Origin: Petaurus breviceps papuanus
Taxonomy: Eukaryota; Chordata; Mammalia; Diprotodontia; Petauridae
Length of the DNA: 64,000 bases
Reading direction: 5' to 3'
Assembly: GCA_028583685.1 (NCBI GenBank)
Contig: JAMXIF010000065.1
Location: 34,001,700-34,065,699, forward strand
The stretch's first letter is position 1; every line of letters begins with the position of its first letter. Of the stretch, positions 39,201 through 51,160 are shown one piece after another. A program made the translations under genes and the position numbers. A model generated the notes under the pieces. The model made no database searches, was not told the origin of the DNA, and worked only from the letters and a program-made list of their open reading frames with translations.

Positions 39201-40470
39201 AGGATTCTGGTCTGGCTCAGTGTTCAGCAGGTCTCCCCTGGGCCTCTCAGCTTCAGCGCCCAGGGCTAGCTCTACAACCCTAGTTGGACACCAGGGCCTG
39301 GCAGAGCTGGCAAACTGAGACAGCTGTTCAAAAGCCGGCTTTGGGTTCTTACAACTGGCTATTATGCATTAGAGTCATGTGATAGTAATCTATCAGTCTT
39401 AGCTTCTGAAATGAATACTTGCTGTAATTGTGGGGAGTGATGTGTATGTGTGTGTGTGTGTGTGTGTGTGCTTGTAGGGAGACAGGGATCATACAATGGG
39501 GTGCCACTCTTGCTTTTTCTCTAGCTAAATGTCAGCATTTTGTTAGAGTGATATTTCTCTTCTCCATCTTTGAATGAGCAGGTTTAACAAGACTTTCTCT
39601 CTCGATGCTTCCCAAGGCAGAATTGCAACAAATGCCTTCTTCTGTTTGGATTTCTTCCATTGCTGGGATCTGAGCTTCCTGATTTCATGCCCTGCTTGCC
39701 GTAATGGGGATTTAATCAGCCTGAGTTAATTGCCAGCATTGTTTGCCTTTTCTCTGGCAAGAGTCAGAGTCTTGAGTAAATTATGGAGGTTTAAATTTGC
39801 CTGATTTCCTGTAGAAAGTGGGGTCAGGAGGTCCCTGACTATAGACACTCTCTTCAATCAGTCAGCAGGGGGTTAGTTCTTAATGGCACTTCAGGGGTGA
39901 CTAAATGCCCTTTTTCAAATGTCCCTGTCCAGTGAGATTCTTTTTGTTGCTTCTGGGGGTGGGGAGGTGAGGTTTGGTTGGTTGAATAGGCTAGCCCCTG
40001 CACAGGGAAATGTAGACTTTTGCTCAGGCATCTGTTTTGGAGGCTTACTCGCACCAATGTTAAGAGCTGCCTTTCTCCAAGTTGTCACCATGAACTCCAA
40101 GGACAGATAGGTTCATATCTGCAGAGTAAGTAAGAAGCCCAGTTGTGGATTAGCAGCTCTTATAGCTGAGCTTTCAGAGTGGATGAAAAAGTAGCTACAT
40201 TAATGTTTCTGGCCTTACAGTAAAATTATACTAGTGAGAAAACAGCAATACAAGGGTCCATGATTTCATTGGTAGTAAGTATTTACTCCATAAATATAGG
40301 TTACAGTCTCTGTGTACCTTGGTTTTCATGAGTCACTGTGTCTAGAAAAATGTGTTACCCATTGACCAGCCTTCTGATGAGGAATCTCTGAATTTAGCCA
40401 GGTTGATTCTTAAGCAGTTGACATCTAGAAATGTTCTAGAAGAGCAGAATGAATCCCATTTGGGCTAGCT
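36270..40470. other. Repeat-poor intron island
   Basis: About 4.2 kb with few recognisable transposons: an antisense MIR at 37540-37690 and TG tracts at 36737-36762 and 39441-39470. No exon or RNA gene was recognised. Segments such as 37060-37300 and 39000-39400 look like non-repetitive single-copy DNA. Confidence 0.5.
39441..39470. repeat. (TG)n microsatellite
   Basis: A run of TG units with one A interruption. Confidence 0.9.
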
Positions 40471-40480
40471 GCCAAATTTT

Positions 40481-40575
40481 TGTTGTTCAGTTGTTACACT
40501 TATGACTGACTCTCTGTGACCCCCTTTGGGGTTTTTTTTGGCAAAGACACTGGAGTGGTTTGCCGTTTCTTTCCG
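40481..40575 (-). mobile_element. RTE-like SINE tail fragment, antisense
   Basis: 'ttgttgttcagttgttacac', 'ctgtgaccccctttggggtt' and 'agacactggagtggtttgcc' represent only the tail portion of the element. Confidence 0.8.
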
Positions 40576-40632
40576 TGGGCTGCCCAATGGTGACCACCAA
40601 CATTTTAGGAGGCAAGAGGAGCACATACCAGG

Positions 40633-40862
40633 TCACTAGGCTCAGTGGAGAAGCGTGCCAGCCCCGGAGTCAGGAAGTCCCGAGTCTGAATCTGACCTCA
40701 GATACTTACTAGTTCTGTGATCTGGGGCAAGGCACTTAACCCGGTTTGCCTCGATTTCCTCATCTGTGAAACTGGAACTAGAGAAGGAAATAATAAACTT
40801 CTCTAGTGTCTTTGCCAAGAAAGCCCCATGTGGGAGTCATAAAGAACCAGACACGACTACCC
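40633..40862 (+). mobile_element. Marsupial SINE with RTE-like tail, sense
   Basis: 'cggagtcaggaagtcccgag', 'gatctggggcaaggcactta', 'agagaaggaaataataaact' and 'aagaaccagacacgactacc' are present; the head is slightly degraded. Confidence 0.85.
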
Positions 40863-40939
40863 CCTGCTTTAGAGCTGTAGAGGAGGAGAATAGCAGCATG
40901 CCTACTTGTCGGAAAACTGGGCATGAGCAAATTAGCAGA

Positions 40940-41440
40940 TGAGTACGAGGCAACAAATATTGATCAGGTGCGCACTACTGTCAGGCGCCAGGCGCCAGGA
41001 GGAGAGAGACTCACTGTGGGCCTGCATTCAAGGCTCTCTCTTCTAGTTGAACAGGAGAAAGACATGTACATCCATGTGGGTGGTAGGAGAGAGTGTGACA
41101 AGTGCAGGGGGGAGGCCTAGGAGAAGAGAACGGAAATGAACATTACAAGAAGTCTGAGGAGGGACAGATCATTTTAAACTGTGCAGTGGTCATGGAAGAC
41201 TTCATCCCAGAAAGAAAGGAACTAAAGGCAAGATGAAGAAATTCATTATAGACGTGAGAGAAGGGTAACAAAAGGCAGCGAGGAGAGAGAGCAGGATAAG
41301 AGTGGGAGGGAAGGAAAATATTGTTGGGAGCAGACCCAAGGAGGGAGAAGGGGGAGGTAGAAAGAGGTTTGAGCCACAGTCAGGTCTGACCTCCGTCTTG
41401 GAGCAGGTACCATCCACTCCAGCTCGTGTGCCTTCTTTCC
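40940..41440 (-). mobile_element. L2 3'-region fragment, antisense
   Basis: 'gtgcgcactactgtcaggcg' and the 'gcctgcattcaaggctctct' to 'gacatgtacat' order follow the antisense L2 start. The later part is less clear. Confidence 0.5.
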
Positions 41441-41744
41441 AGTTTTTCCAGTGAACTCATTTCCTAACTCTTCTCTTGAACATGGAGGGAAAGCATGAGG
41501 CTAAGGAATTCATGCCTTGCTCATTTTGGTCCTCAGAACCTTTCCCTGGTCCCTCTTGACTCTTCTCAAATGTCTGGAATGTTTCTCTAGCCCCAGTAGA
41601 TGAACAGAATCCCAGAATTGAAAAGGACTTCAGTTGGCGTCCAGTCCATCCTAATTCATACGTGAATGGGCTTCATCAGTGAATGAACACTGATTGCATG
41701 CCTGCTTGCTGCAGAGCCTTTGCTTGCTACTAGAGGGATATGTA

Positions 41745-41998
41745 AAGTTAGAGGTCACATGGTTCATTGGGAAGAACACAGGGGGCTTGGATTCAAATCC
41801 TACTTGTCTCACTTAATACTTTTTTGACCTTGGGTGACTCAATCTAATTTCCATCCAGTGCTTAGCATTGTGCTGACACATATTAGGTGCTTAATAAATA
41901 TTGATTGATTGGTATTTGTTTCCTTATCTCTAAAATGAGAACGATAGATGAGACAGGCTCTAATATCTCTTGTAGCCCTCAGTTTGTCAGGCTGTGAT
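41745..41998 (+). repeat. MIR-type SINE, sense, split by an L2 end
   Basis: MIR halves lie at 41745-41850 ('cttggattcaaatcctactt', 'tttgaccttgggtgactcaa') and 41911-41998 ('tgtttccttatctctaaaat'). An L2 3' terminus (41855-41910, 'gtgcttagcattgtgctgac', 'aataaatattgattgatt') sits between them. Confidence 0.7.
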
Positions 41999-42329
41999 TT
42001 CCCCTGCCACAGAGTACAACATGGTGGAGAAATAGGAGCTTAATGGCCAGGTCAGGCAGTATCAGTCAGTGTGGGGACAGGGCTTTAAGGGAAAACAACC
42101 ATTCTGATAGCTTCTGTCCCCTACATTAAATCCTGGATTGAGACTGGAGGCAGAACTGACCTTTAGGTCTAGATCCAGGTATGTTGAAGTTGCCTGGGTT
42201 TAGGATTTAGAGCCAGGAAAGGATCTCATTTTATTGAGAAAACTAAGGCCCAGCTCATGGTGGTTAATAGTACTAGTAGAGGCAGGGACCAGACCTATTT
42301 TTCTACGTGAATGGGAGAGACCTGCTTGT

Positions 42330-43130
42330 GTTTTCAGGCAGCAGAGAATGAGTTACTAGCAAGAGATAAAGAGTAGAAATGAGGAATGATTATGTTTTCA
42401 GTCTTTTGAAGGAGATGAGAAAAGGTGGAATCAAAAATATTAGTAGAGGAAGAAAGGTCACCTTTGTCAGAGACTAAAGTAAAAGAAGAGAGAATTGAGG
42501 AAGATGCCATGGGATTTGGAGATCTAGAAAAGGAATGATTAGTGAACTCGAGGAAAATGAATTCTTTTCTCGGAAAAGGATGAGACAAATCCATCTACTG
42601 AGAGGAAGGGGAAAGGGTGCAGTGGGAGGCTTAAGGAAAGAAGAGGTGGTTTGGAACATCTACTGTTGGGAGTTAGAGAATCAATTAGGAAGGAGTAAAG
42701 GTATTGCCGTGCAGCAGTGAGGGCCCATATGAATTTGGATTACAGAGTTGCAGTGTTTCTAAGAAGTGAGGTTGCCTGACTTCTTCCAGTTCTCTTCACA
42801 GCATGAGAATGGGAAGGGGAGACAGAAGTGGCTGAAGTTTGGCAAGGAATGAGTAGAGTGAGGACGAAGGAGCTATGGATTCAAGGGAAGACGACAATGT
42901 AACTTTGAATTGATGAATTGTATGGTCAAGATTGGGAAGAAAGGAAAATGGACCCCGGGCAGTATTGATAGATTGGGATCTGCATGCTGAGCTCACAGTG
43001 AGGACAAAGCAACAGGTTTGGGAAGAATGAGACATGAGCATTAGCCCTCTGGGAGGGGAAAGGAGAAGGCAGGATACAGGAGACAATTTAGAAGGTGTAA
43101 AAACAGAAGACACGAATGACATTTTATTTT
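42330..43130 (-). mobile_element. L2-type upstream region, antisense
   Basis: It shares landmarks with the antisense L2 at 25680-26100 ('gagaatcaattaggaagg', 'gagggcccatatga', 'cttcttccagttctcttcac', 'gaagtttggcaaggaatgag'). Confidence 0.55.
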
Positions 43131-43139
43131 GAAAATGGA

Positions 43140-44047
43140 AAAATATATCTAAAGTTGAACTCACCCTGTTATCCCCAGAGCCTTTCCATCCATCCAAACA
43201 CCCCCAGTCCTGTTACAGTCATCACTATCCTTCCAGCATCTCAGCTTCATCGTTTCGGTATTATCTTGGACTCCTCATTCTCCCTTGCGATTGCCAGTTT
43301 TGTCATTTCTACCCTCACAACCTCTCTCACGTTTGGCGCCTTGTCCCCCCTCACCCAACCGCCACCTTAGTTCAGGTTTCACCCCTGGCCTGGCTCAGCC
43401 TCTTCATTGGTCTTCCTGCCCCTTCTCACTCCGGGCCATCCTCCACACTGTTGCCACAGTCACCTTCCTTAAGCTCAGATCTCAGATCTGACCAGGAGAC
43501 TGCTCTTCTCAACTCTTTCCAGTGGTTTCCTAGTGCCTTTAGGTTAAAGTAAACTCTCCCTTCTGTTTAGCTTCTAAAACCTGACACACACGGGTTCCAG
43601 CCTAACTCCCCAGCCCAGCCAAACTGCCCTTCTCCCTGTTTCCTCTGTGCCTTTGTGCTGGCTGTTTCCCATGCCTGGAATGCCTTCATTAGCTCCATCT
43701 CATAGAGTTCCTCCCATAGTTGCTAACTTTATATTTATGCCATGTATATTTTAATATGTTCTTGTTGTCTCCCCCACTAGAAGATAAACCAGAACATGAG
43801 TAGAGATTATGAATAGCTAGATAGAGATGAGGAGAGGGGGAGGGGGAAGAAGGGGGGGAAGGAAAGAAAGAGAGGATAGAAGTGGAGATTATTGATAGAT
43901 ACAGAGGTAAAATATGAGTAGGGATGAGAGAGAGAGACAGAGACAGAGAGAGAATGAGTAAAGATGATTTTACTCCCCATATTTGTATTTCTAGTGCCTA
44001 GCACAGTTTGTGACTCATAGTAACTGCTTAATAAATATTTGTTGATT
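43140..44047 (+). mobile_element. L2 3' half, sense
   Basis: About 43251-43300 on + encodes GIILDSSFSLAI (L2 RT C-terminal pattern GVILDSSLSL). It is followed by the L2 3' landmarks 'gtgcctttgtgctggctgtt', 'cctggaatgccttcattagc' and the terminus 'gtgcctagcacagtttgtga', 'aataaatatttgttgatt'. A purine-rich tract (43800-43955) interrupts the 3' part. Confidence 0.8.
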
Positions 44048-44279
44048 AAAGATTATTTGGAAGTCGAGGAATTTCAGAATTTTCTATCATGGAAGTGGAA
44101 TGGAGGTGATGGTAAGGTCAAGGGTGTGATGGTATCTGTTTATGCCGGAGGTGGAGTCAGGGGAGGCTACAGTATTGGATGCAATGTGAGCATTTATCTT
44201 CTGTCATTGGTAGGAGAATAGGGGTTGGGATGGAAAGGAAGGCTCAATGAGAACAAAGGGAGAGTCATTCAGTAAATAA

Positions 44280-44760
44280 TAGCTAGCATTTATGTAATGC
44301 CTTAAGGGAACAATTCTTAGACTTTGGGGGCTCAGGGCTCCTTTTACTATCTTAAAAATTATTGAGGGCTCCCTAAGGAGCTTTTGTTCATGTGGTCATT
44401 CGTGTCAGTGTTTACTGTATAAGAAATTAAAGCATTTTAATACTTTTATGAAAATAGTTTTGACTTCACAGTCTCCCCAAAAGGATCTTGAGAACTCCTG
44501 GGGCTCCCTGGACCACACTTTGAGAATGACTGCTTTAAGGATTACAAAGTGCTTTCTATGTCTGATCTCATTTGATCCTTACAACAATCCTGGGAAGGAG
44601 ATTCTATTGTCCCCATTTTAAATGTAAGGAGATTGAAGCCCAAAGAAGGCAAATAACTTGCCCAGGGTCACATAACTACTGAGGTGGGATTTGAACTCAG
44701 GTCTTCCTGACTCCAGGTTCAGCACTTTAACTACTGCACCGTCTAGAAATTACATCATTC
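44280..44760 (-). repeat. MIR-type CORE-SINE, antisense, split by a hAT element
   Basis: The left part is 44280-44299 ('agctagcatttatgtaat') and the right part is 44541-44760 ('attacaaagtgctttctatg', 'acaatcctgggaaggagatt', 'cccagggtcacataactact'). Confidence 0.8.
44308..44532. mobile_element. hAT-Charlie-like element inside the MIR
   Basis: The left end 'caattcttagactttggggg' pairs with the right end, whose reverse complement starts CAGTCATTCTCAAAGTGTGG. CCTTAAGG (44300-44307) and CTTTAAGG (44533-44540) form the 8-bp hAT-type duplication with one mismatch. Internal landmark: 'gaaaatagttttgacttcac'. Confidence 0.82.
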
Positions 44761-44820
44761 ATTTCTAGGCCTTGGGTATATCTTATTTTACCTGGAATCA
44801 CTTTTTAAAGTATACATTGA

Positions 44821-45118
44821 GGGGCGTCCAGGTAGCACAGCGAGTAAGAGCACCGGCTCCAGTGTTGAGAAGACCTGGAGATCGAATCCCGGGCTCAGAC
44901 ACTTAACTCCCACCCAGAAACACCTGGCCGTGTAACCTTGAGCAAGTTACTTAACCCCAATTGCTTAGGGGCGGCCAGGTGGCTCAGCGAGCAAGAGCAC
45001 CGGCTCCAGTGTCGGGATGACCTGGATCAAATCTGGGCTCAGATACTCAGCACCACAACCAGAAATAACTGGCCGTGTAACCTTGAGCAAGTTACTTAAC
45101 CCCGATTGCTTTAAAAAA
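44821..45118 (+). mobile_element. Dimeric marsupial tRNA-derived SINE flanked by one TSD
   Basis: Two head-to-tail units lie at 44821-44967 and 44968-45118. Each has 'caggt(a/g)gc(a/t)cagcgag', 'aagagcaccggctccagtgt' and 'tggccgtgtaaccttgagca'. Only the second ends in an A run. AAAGTATACATTGA occurs at 44807-44820 and 45119-45132, so the pair entered as one unit. Confidence 0.9.
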
Positions 45119-45489
45119 AAAGTATACATTGAAAATCCTCAAAGAAGTACCAGCAGTTTAAGTCATATGGCTGGCTTTAACTTCACCAAGATCTAAAGAT
45201 TAGGAAAGCAGAAAGGGTGAGGGAGGAATGACAAGAGTCTATTTAGACAGAAAGAAGTAGAGGGAGCATGGGTTTGCTGCCCACTCCTGGGGTGGTAGAA
45301 AAGATTTCCTATATGAAGACAGGAGAGATGCTGGCTTCTGAGGTCCTTCCAACTGAGATTTTTGCGATCTGCAGCCCCAAATAGATCATCATCCAACTTC
45401 TGCTGACAGACCTCTCATGGTGGCAACTCCATTCCTTGCCCTTCTTCTTTTTGCCTTTTCTTTCTTCTTCCCCACCAGTTGGGAATGTG

Positions 45490-45770
45490 ATTTCTTTTCA
45501 GATCTAGGTTGGACTAGATGGCCTCTGAGGGCCTGTCCTACTCAGAGATCCTGGGACCTAAGCAAACCAAGTTCCATGAGGTAAGATCAAGAGGAAGGAG
45601 CCTGGCTCTGGAGTCAGAGAACCTTGTTTCATGTCTCAGCTCTGCTTACTTCTTGTGTGATGTAGGCGAGTAACTTCTTTCCTCTTTCTTACCTGCAAAG
45701 TGAAGAAGTTGGATTTGATTGCTAAGGTCCTTTCAACTCAAGAGTCTATGATTTAGCTTTTCATCCAAGT
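45490..45770 (+). repeat. MIR-type SINE fragments, sense
   Basis: 'ggttggactagatggcctct' (an isolated 3' part) is followed by 45590-45770 with 'ctggctctggagtcagagaa' and 'ctttcttacctgcaaagtga'. Confidence 0.65.
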
Positions 45771-45794
45771 CACTTAGATTAATTCAGTTAGTCA

Positions 45795-46010
45795 GTCAGT
45801 AAACATCTATTAAGTTCCTTCTTATGCCAGTGGCTGTGCAAAGACAGAGTGAGGATGACCAAGGGGGCATCTGTTGGAAGAGACAGGATGGAATGGGATC
45901 ACTTGTGCAGGTAGAGGAGTTAGCCTTGGTAAGGAGTAGGCTCACTTCTTTGTGGGAGACAGGGGAAAAGGAGATTGTGGCAGAGACATCCAAATGATCG
46001 GAGCTGAGGG
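45795..46010 (-). mobile_element. L2 RT N-terminal fragment, antisense
   Basis: 45840-45993 minus encodes SFSPVSHKEVSLLLTKANSS and TCTSDPIPSCLFQQ, matching the L2 pattern EVSKLLLSSKSSTCPLDPIP. Confidence 0.75.
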
Positions 46011-46855
46011 AGAGGGGAGAAGAGGTGACTCTGCGGTGTCTTTCCTAGAAAAGGGTGGTTGTACCTTAGACTCAGACAGGGCCCAGCAAAGCTATTGGTC
46101 TGTCTAATTCTACTTCTCATTCTTCTGTTTTGATTTGAGTTTATCTGGTTCACGGGGAAACAATGGCAGAATTTCCATCCTTTTCTCAGCCGATCAAGTG
46201 TCGAATGCCACTGAAGTCATGGCTGCATCTCCGTGGCGTGCCACTTAGCCTGCCTACCTAGTTCTGTGTCCTCATGCTAGGTGATGTCAGGGTGCAGAAG
46301 AGCAGAACACTGGGAGAGGCTGCCGGCCCTTCCCCACCCACGGGATTCCCCATCTGCCCTCCTTTCCTTCATTTCACCAAGCAAGAATTGGCACACAGGC
46401 TGAGTAGATTCCAGGCCATGCATTGTGTGTCTCACCAGCCAATCTGGCCTGCTTTTTCAGGCTGTGTCTTGAAAACAGATGGAACTGTTCCTTGAAATTG
46501 ATCTTTATATTTTTCAGGGAACTTGCCCTCTCTTTTGAGGGATCAGTGGCATTTGAGTCTGTTGGCTTCCCACCCCTACCCTCCCATCCAAAGAACAAAC
46601 TGGATTTTGTTAGAGTTTTGATATATTCTCCTTCTGTGTCAATAGCAATATTTGCCTTTTTTAAATTTTTGTGCCCATTTTGTGTCAGGATTCAATATTT
46701 TGTGCATTTCATTCCATTTCCTTTCTGAAATCACTGCCTTTGGAGATGGGCTTTGCCCCGTGACTGGATTTAGCTACAAAGGGGAAAGGACTTTTAGTGG
46801 CCTCTCTTAGAGAAAAACGGAGAAGAAGAAATTCTAAATCAAACCTGTTCTTCAT
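46011..46855. other. Intron, no recognised element
   Basis: This non-repetitive stretch shows no coding feature that I can support. Confidence 0.4.
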
Positions 46856-46859
46856 TCAG

Positions 46860-47420
46860 TTAAATTCAGTGCACTAAGCATCTGCTTCATTTAAGGCCCA
46901 GTGCTAGGGATACATAATCAAAACTAGCTAAGTCCCCAAGATAAAGAAGCTTCTGTTCTACTGGGAGGACAAATACATACTCAGTTAAGTACTCACCAAG
47001 TATTGGGAGGAAGACAGCACAGATTAATGGTGGGGGTCGGGGTTCGGGTGGAACAGAAGCAGGGAAGCTTTTCCAGAAGAAAAGATGGGACCTGTCCTGA
47101 GTTTTGAGAGAACTGAAGGCTTCTGAAAGGCAGGGATGAGAAGAGAGTGCTTTCTTGGCACATGGGATGGACCGTGCAGAGCTGGATGTGGGGTCTGCCG
47201 TGTTAAGTTCAAGGAACAGCTAGTGTTCTATTTTGGCTATACCATTAAGGATGTGAAGGGAATAACTTGAAATTATGCTGGGAAGGCAAGCCAGAGCCAG
47301 ATTTTAGAGGTCTCTAAATGATAATTTGAGGAATTCATAGTTCATCCTAAAAGCAGTAGGCAGCCACTAAATATTTTCAGGCAGAAGAATGACACAGTCT
47401 GAGAAGTGTACTGTAGAAGA
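46860..47420 (-). mobile_element. L2 3' region, antisense
   Basis: 'ggcccagtgctagggataca', 'ggaagcttttccagaaga', 'aaagcagtaggcagccacta' and 'gacacagtctgagaagtg' follow the antisense L2 order. The stretch 47421-48265 holds nothing recognised. Confidence 0.65.
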
Positions 47421-48269
47421 CTCCTGAGTCCCTTCTCCTTTAAAATTCTACTAACACCCTCCCTCACACAGCTTCTTCTCTAAGTCTCTATAATTTTTCT
47501 GTTCCTTCCTCCTTCAACAGTTTCTAACATGGGAGTTTCTATGACCCCTGGTGGTTAATTATGATGAATCTTGTATCATTTCTGCCCTTAAGCCTCAATA
47601 TAAATTTGTGGAATATGAAGAATGAGAAGACTTCAGGGATGGAAACTCCAGAGGATTTTAAGACATGTAGTTAGATGCTAATAAAAAATAGTTGGAATCA
47701 CCCACCTTTTTAAGGGCGTGCATAGCTGAATAGGAGAAAATGAGAATCATGGGGAGGAAGTGAGCATTCTGAATGTGACCTTTCCAAGTGTCTCTTTCTG
47801 TTGTGAAATTCAGATCTGGTGCAGTGTGGGCTTTTTTGGCCCTACTCTTCTCATTACATTGTAGCTCCAGTCATCCCATCCTGTCTCCATGAATTCTCAT
47901 TTCATGTGTAATTCGTGGGGTTTATGCATTTCTTGTCTTAAACTGTTCCATCTGGGAAACAGCTGCTGTCATGTACAATGGCAGTGGCTGCCACTAGTGG
48001 TCTGGGTGTGGTTGTAGGACACCTGGAGGGCCTGACTATGTGACATATACCAGGAAACTGTCAGATAGTTATAGAGAGTCTCTCAGATCTCTTCAGGGAT
48101 GAGAATGCCAGGGCAGAGTTTCCCATATACCACATCAGGGAGATCATGGCATGAGCAATTGTTTGTGTGCCTTAGCCCCATGGGCATCCTGGCATCATTC
48201 ATCTTTCATCACCCAGCCTCCCAGGCTGTGCAGTTTTCTCTATTCAAACAATAACATAAACTCCAATAT

Positions 48270-48470
48270 TTGTACTGATTTATTGCTTGCAAACTGCTTT
48301 CCTCAAAATCCCCCTGTGAAGTAGGTAATGTAAGGATCATTTCATTGAAGAAGACTCTGGGGCTTAGAGAACTGAGTCACGTGCCTTGTGGACATGGCAG
48401 AGTCAGGATCGAAGCCCCCCGGAGCCTTGATCCCACCATGGTTAGTGCCCTTGTCCTAGTGTGCTTCCAG
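48270..48470 (-). repeat. MIR-type SINE, antisense, just before the EXT2 exon
   Basis: 'gcaaactgctttcctcaaaa', 'gaagtaggtaatgtaaggat' and 'gagaactgagtcacgtgcct' form a degraded antisense MIR. Confidence 0.6.
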
Positions 48471-48521
48471 CAAAGTTATGTTGAGTTAGAGGGAAGGAGA
48501 GACTCTCAGGAGGGTCTCTGA

Positions 48522-49170
<649 letters not shown>

Positions 49171-50429
49171 AGAGGCAGAGTGATGTCTGCCCAGAAGAGA
49201 CCCTGAGCTCACTATTCACAGACTGCCCACTTTGGTCAGGGCTGTGCATGGTGTATACTGTGGCCTAGGTTTTGGGAAGACTTTGGAATCACAGGGGGTC
49301 AAAGCCTCACAACCTGAGGAAAACAGACCCCAGCTTCCCTCAGCAATCCCAGATGATTTGTTTACACAAAAACTCAACTTAAAAGGCATTAGTTTTCTCC
49401 TTCCTTATCTCTGCTCTGATACTGTGCTGGCTTTCCAAGAGAAGATGCCCTTGCCCCTGACTGGGAAGGTCAGCAGTGATGCCCCTCATAGCCTTTGGCT
49501 TAGCACCCCAAAGCTCTGAGCACTGGCCAAAGCCTCCCATGGGCCGCACTTAAGCACTCCTGCCCATCGGCCTGCTCCTATTGGTTTATTTTTAATGCAC
49601 TGGCCACTCCTATAATCTCCTCACTGGCAGCCAGGGATGAGGACTTTTTGATTAATTGGATTTGTTTTTAATTCAGACCCATAGAGTACTTTCCACCTGC
49701 ATTGAGTTTCTCATTCAGTCTGTCTATCCCAGATCCTAATCCCGGGGACTTCAAAGCCCTTGCCATTTATAGCCTATTAAAGCCAGGAAGTTTCTGATGG
49801 ATTAGAGCAAGGAATGAGTTTGAAGTTGGTGTAATGTGCCTCCCTGTCACTGATAAGGCCTGGTTTATGGCCTGGCTGTAGTGTCTGCACTTTATAGCTA
49901 CTCTCTTCTAATTGGACTTGGTAAAGCTGGGATCTCGACTCCTGGCCGCTGCCTAGAGGACATTCCTGGTCTAGACTGGCTGCTGCTTGATGTGAGGTTT
50001 GCTTGATGAGATTCTTTAGTTTGTCATAATACTTGTGGCCCTTGATGGACCAATGACCTTGTGGATGGGGGCCTTTCATCCACTGGGTCACATGCAGCCC
50101 TTTCAGGACGTATTGGGTTGGGTTTGTGCCCCTCATTTAATATCCTCTTGGCATTGATACTCGGGTTCTCTACCCGCTGTTGGTAATCTCCGCTGCATTC
50201 CCAGAATCCCCGAAGGTGAGGATTAGAAGGGCCTCCGTGGTGCTTTGGTCCAGCCCATTCCTTGAACCCTCCAAGGAGGGCACATTTGCTCCCCCACCTC
50301 TTCTGCTTGTCACAGCATTCTTCTTTGCTTCATGGCTAAATGTAGCTTTTTGCAACTGGTACCTTTAAAAAAGCCCAAGCCTAAGGACCCCAGGTTAAGA
50401 ACTCTTGCTCTCGAGTAAGAGAAGGATGG

Positions 50430-51160
50430 TGATGTCTCGTCCACACCACTGAAAGGCAGCTGTTATCACGTCCCCCTTAGGTGTTTTCTTCTCCAGGCTC
50501 CCGTTCCTTCACCTGATCTTCATGGGACAAGGACTCTGTCACTGGCCTGGTGGCCATCCTCTGGATACTCTTCAGGTAGGGGAGAACCATTGTCCTACCT
50601 AATGGTGTCACCCAGAAGCACGTACAGCATTGTCACTTCCTCTCCCAACAGTCGTGTCTCTTTTCTTATCTTCCAAAATCCAATTAGTTTTTATGGCTAA
50701 TACATCCCACTACTGACTCAGGTTGAACTTGTAGTTGACTAAAACCCCCAGCTTTTTTTCATATAAACTGCTATCTGATCTTGTGAGGGTTATTTTTTTT
50801 TTTGCCTTGAAGTATAGAACGTGGCAGTTTTCCCTCTTAAAATCTATCCTCCTCGATTCTGCTTAGTGTTCTAACCAGTCAAGACTGTTTTGCATACTGA
50901 CTCTGTCATCCAGCATGTTAGCTGTCCCACCTTCCTTTGTGTCATTTGCAGATTTGCAGCGAATCCTCAGTATTCCTATCCAAGTTATTAACAGGTGCAA
51001 TAAATGGTAGAGGGCCCAGCCCATACCACCGAGATGGTCAGTCTCCTGGAGAATTCCTGTGAAGCTGGCATTGGATCATTAATAACAACTTTCAGAGTCC
51101 TGCCACTCAGTTCTGAATTCATCTAGTGGTGCTATTTTCTAGCCCACATCTTCCATGTTT
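50430..51160 (-). mobile_element. CR1/L3-type LINE, antisense
   Basis: On +, 'gtagttgactaaaaccccca', 'aagactgttttgcatactga', 'ctctgtcatccagcatgtta', 'gtgtcatttgcagatttgca' and 'tctagcccacatcttccatg' follow the order of antisense CR1/L3 RT and 3' sequence. Confidence 0.7.
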
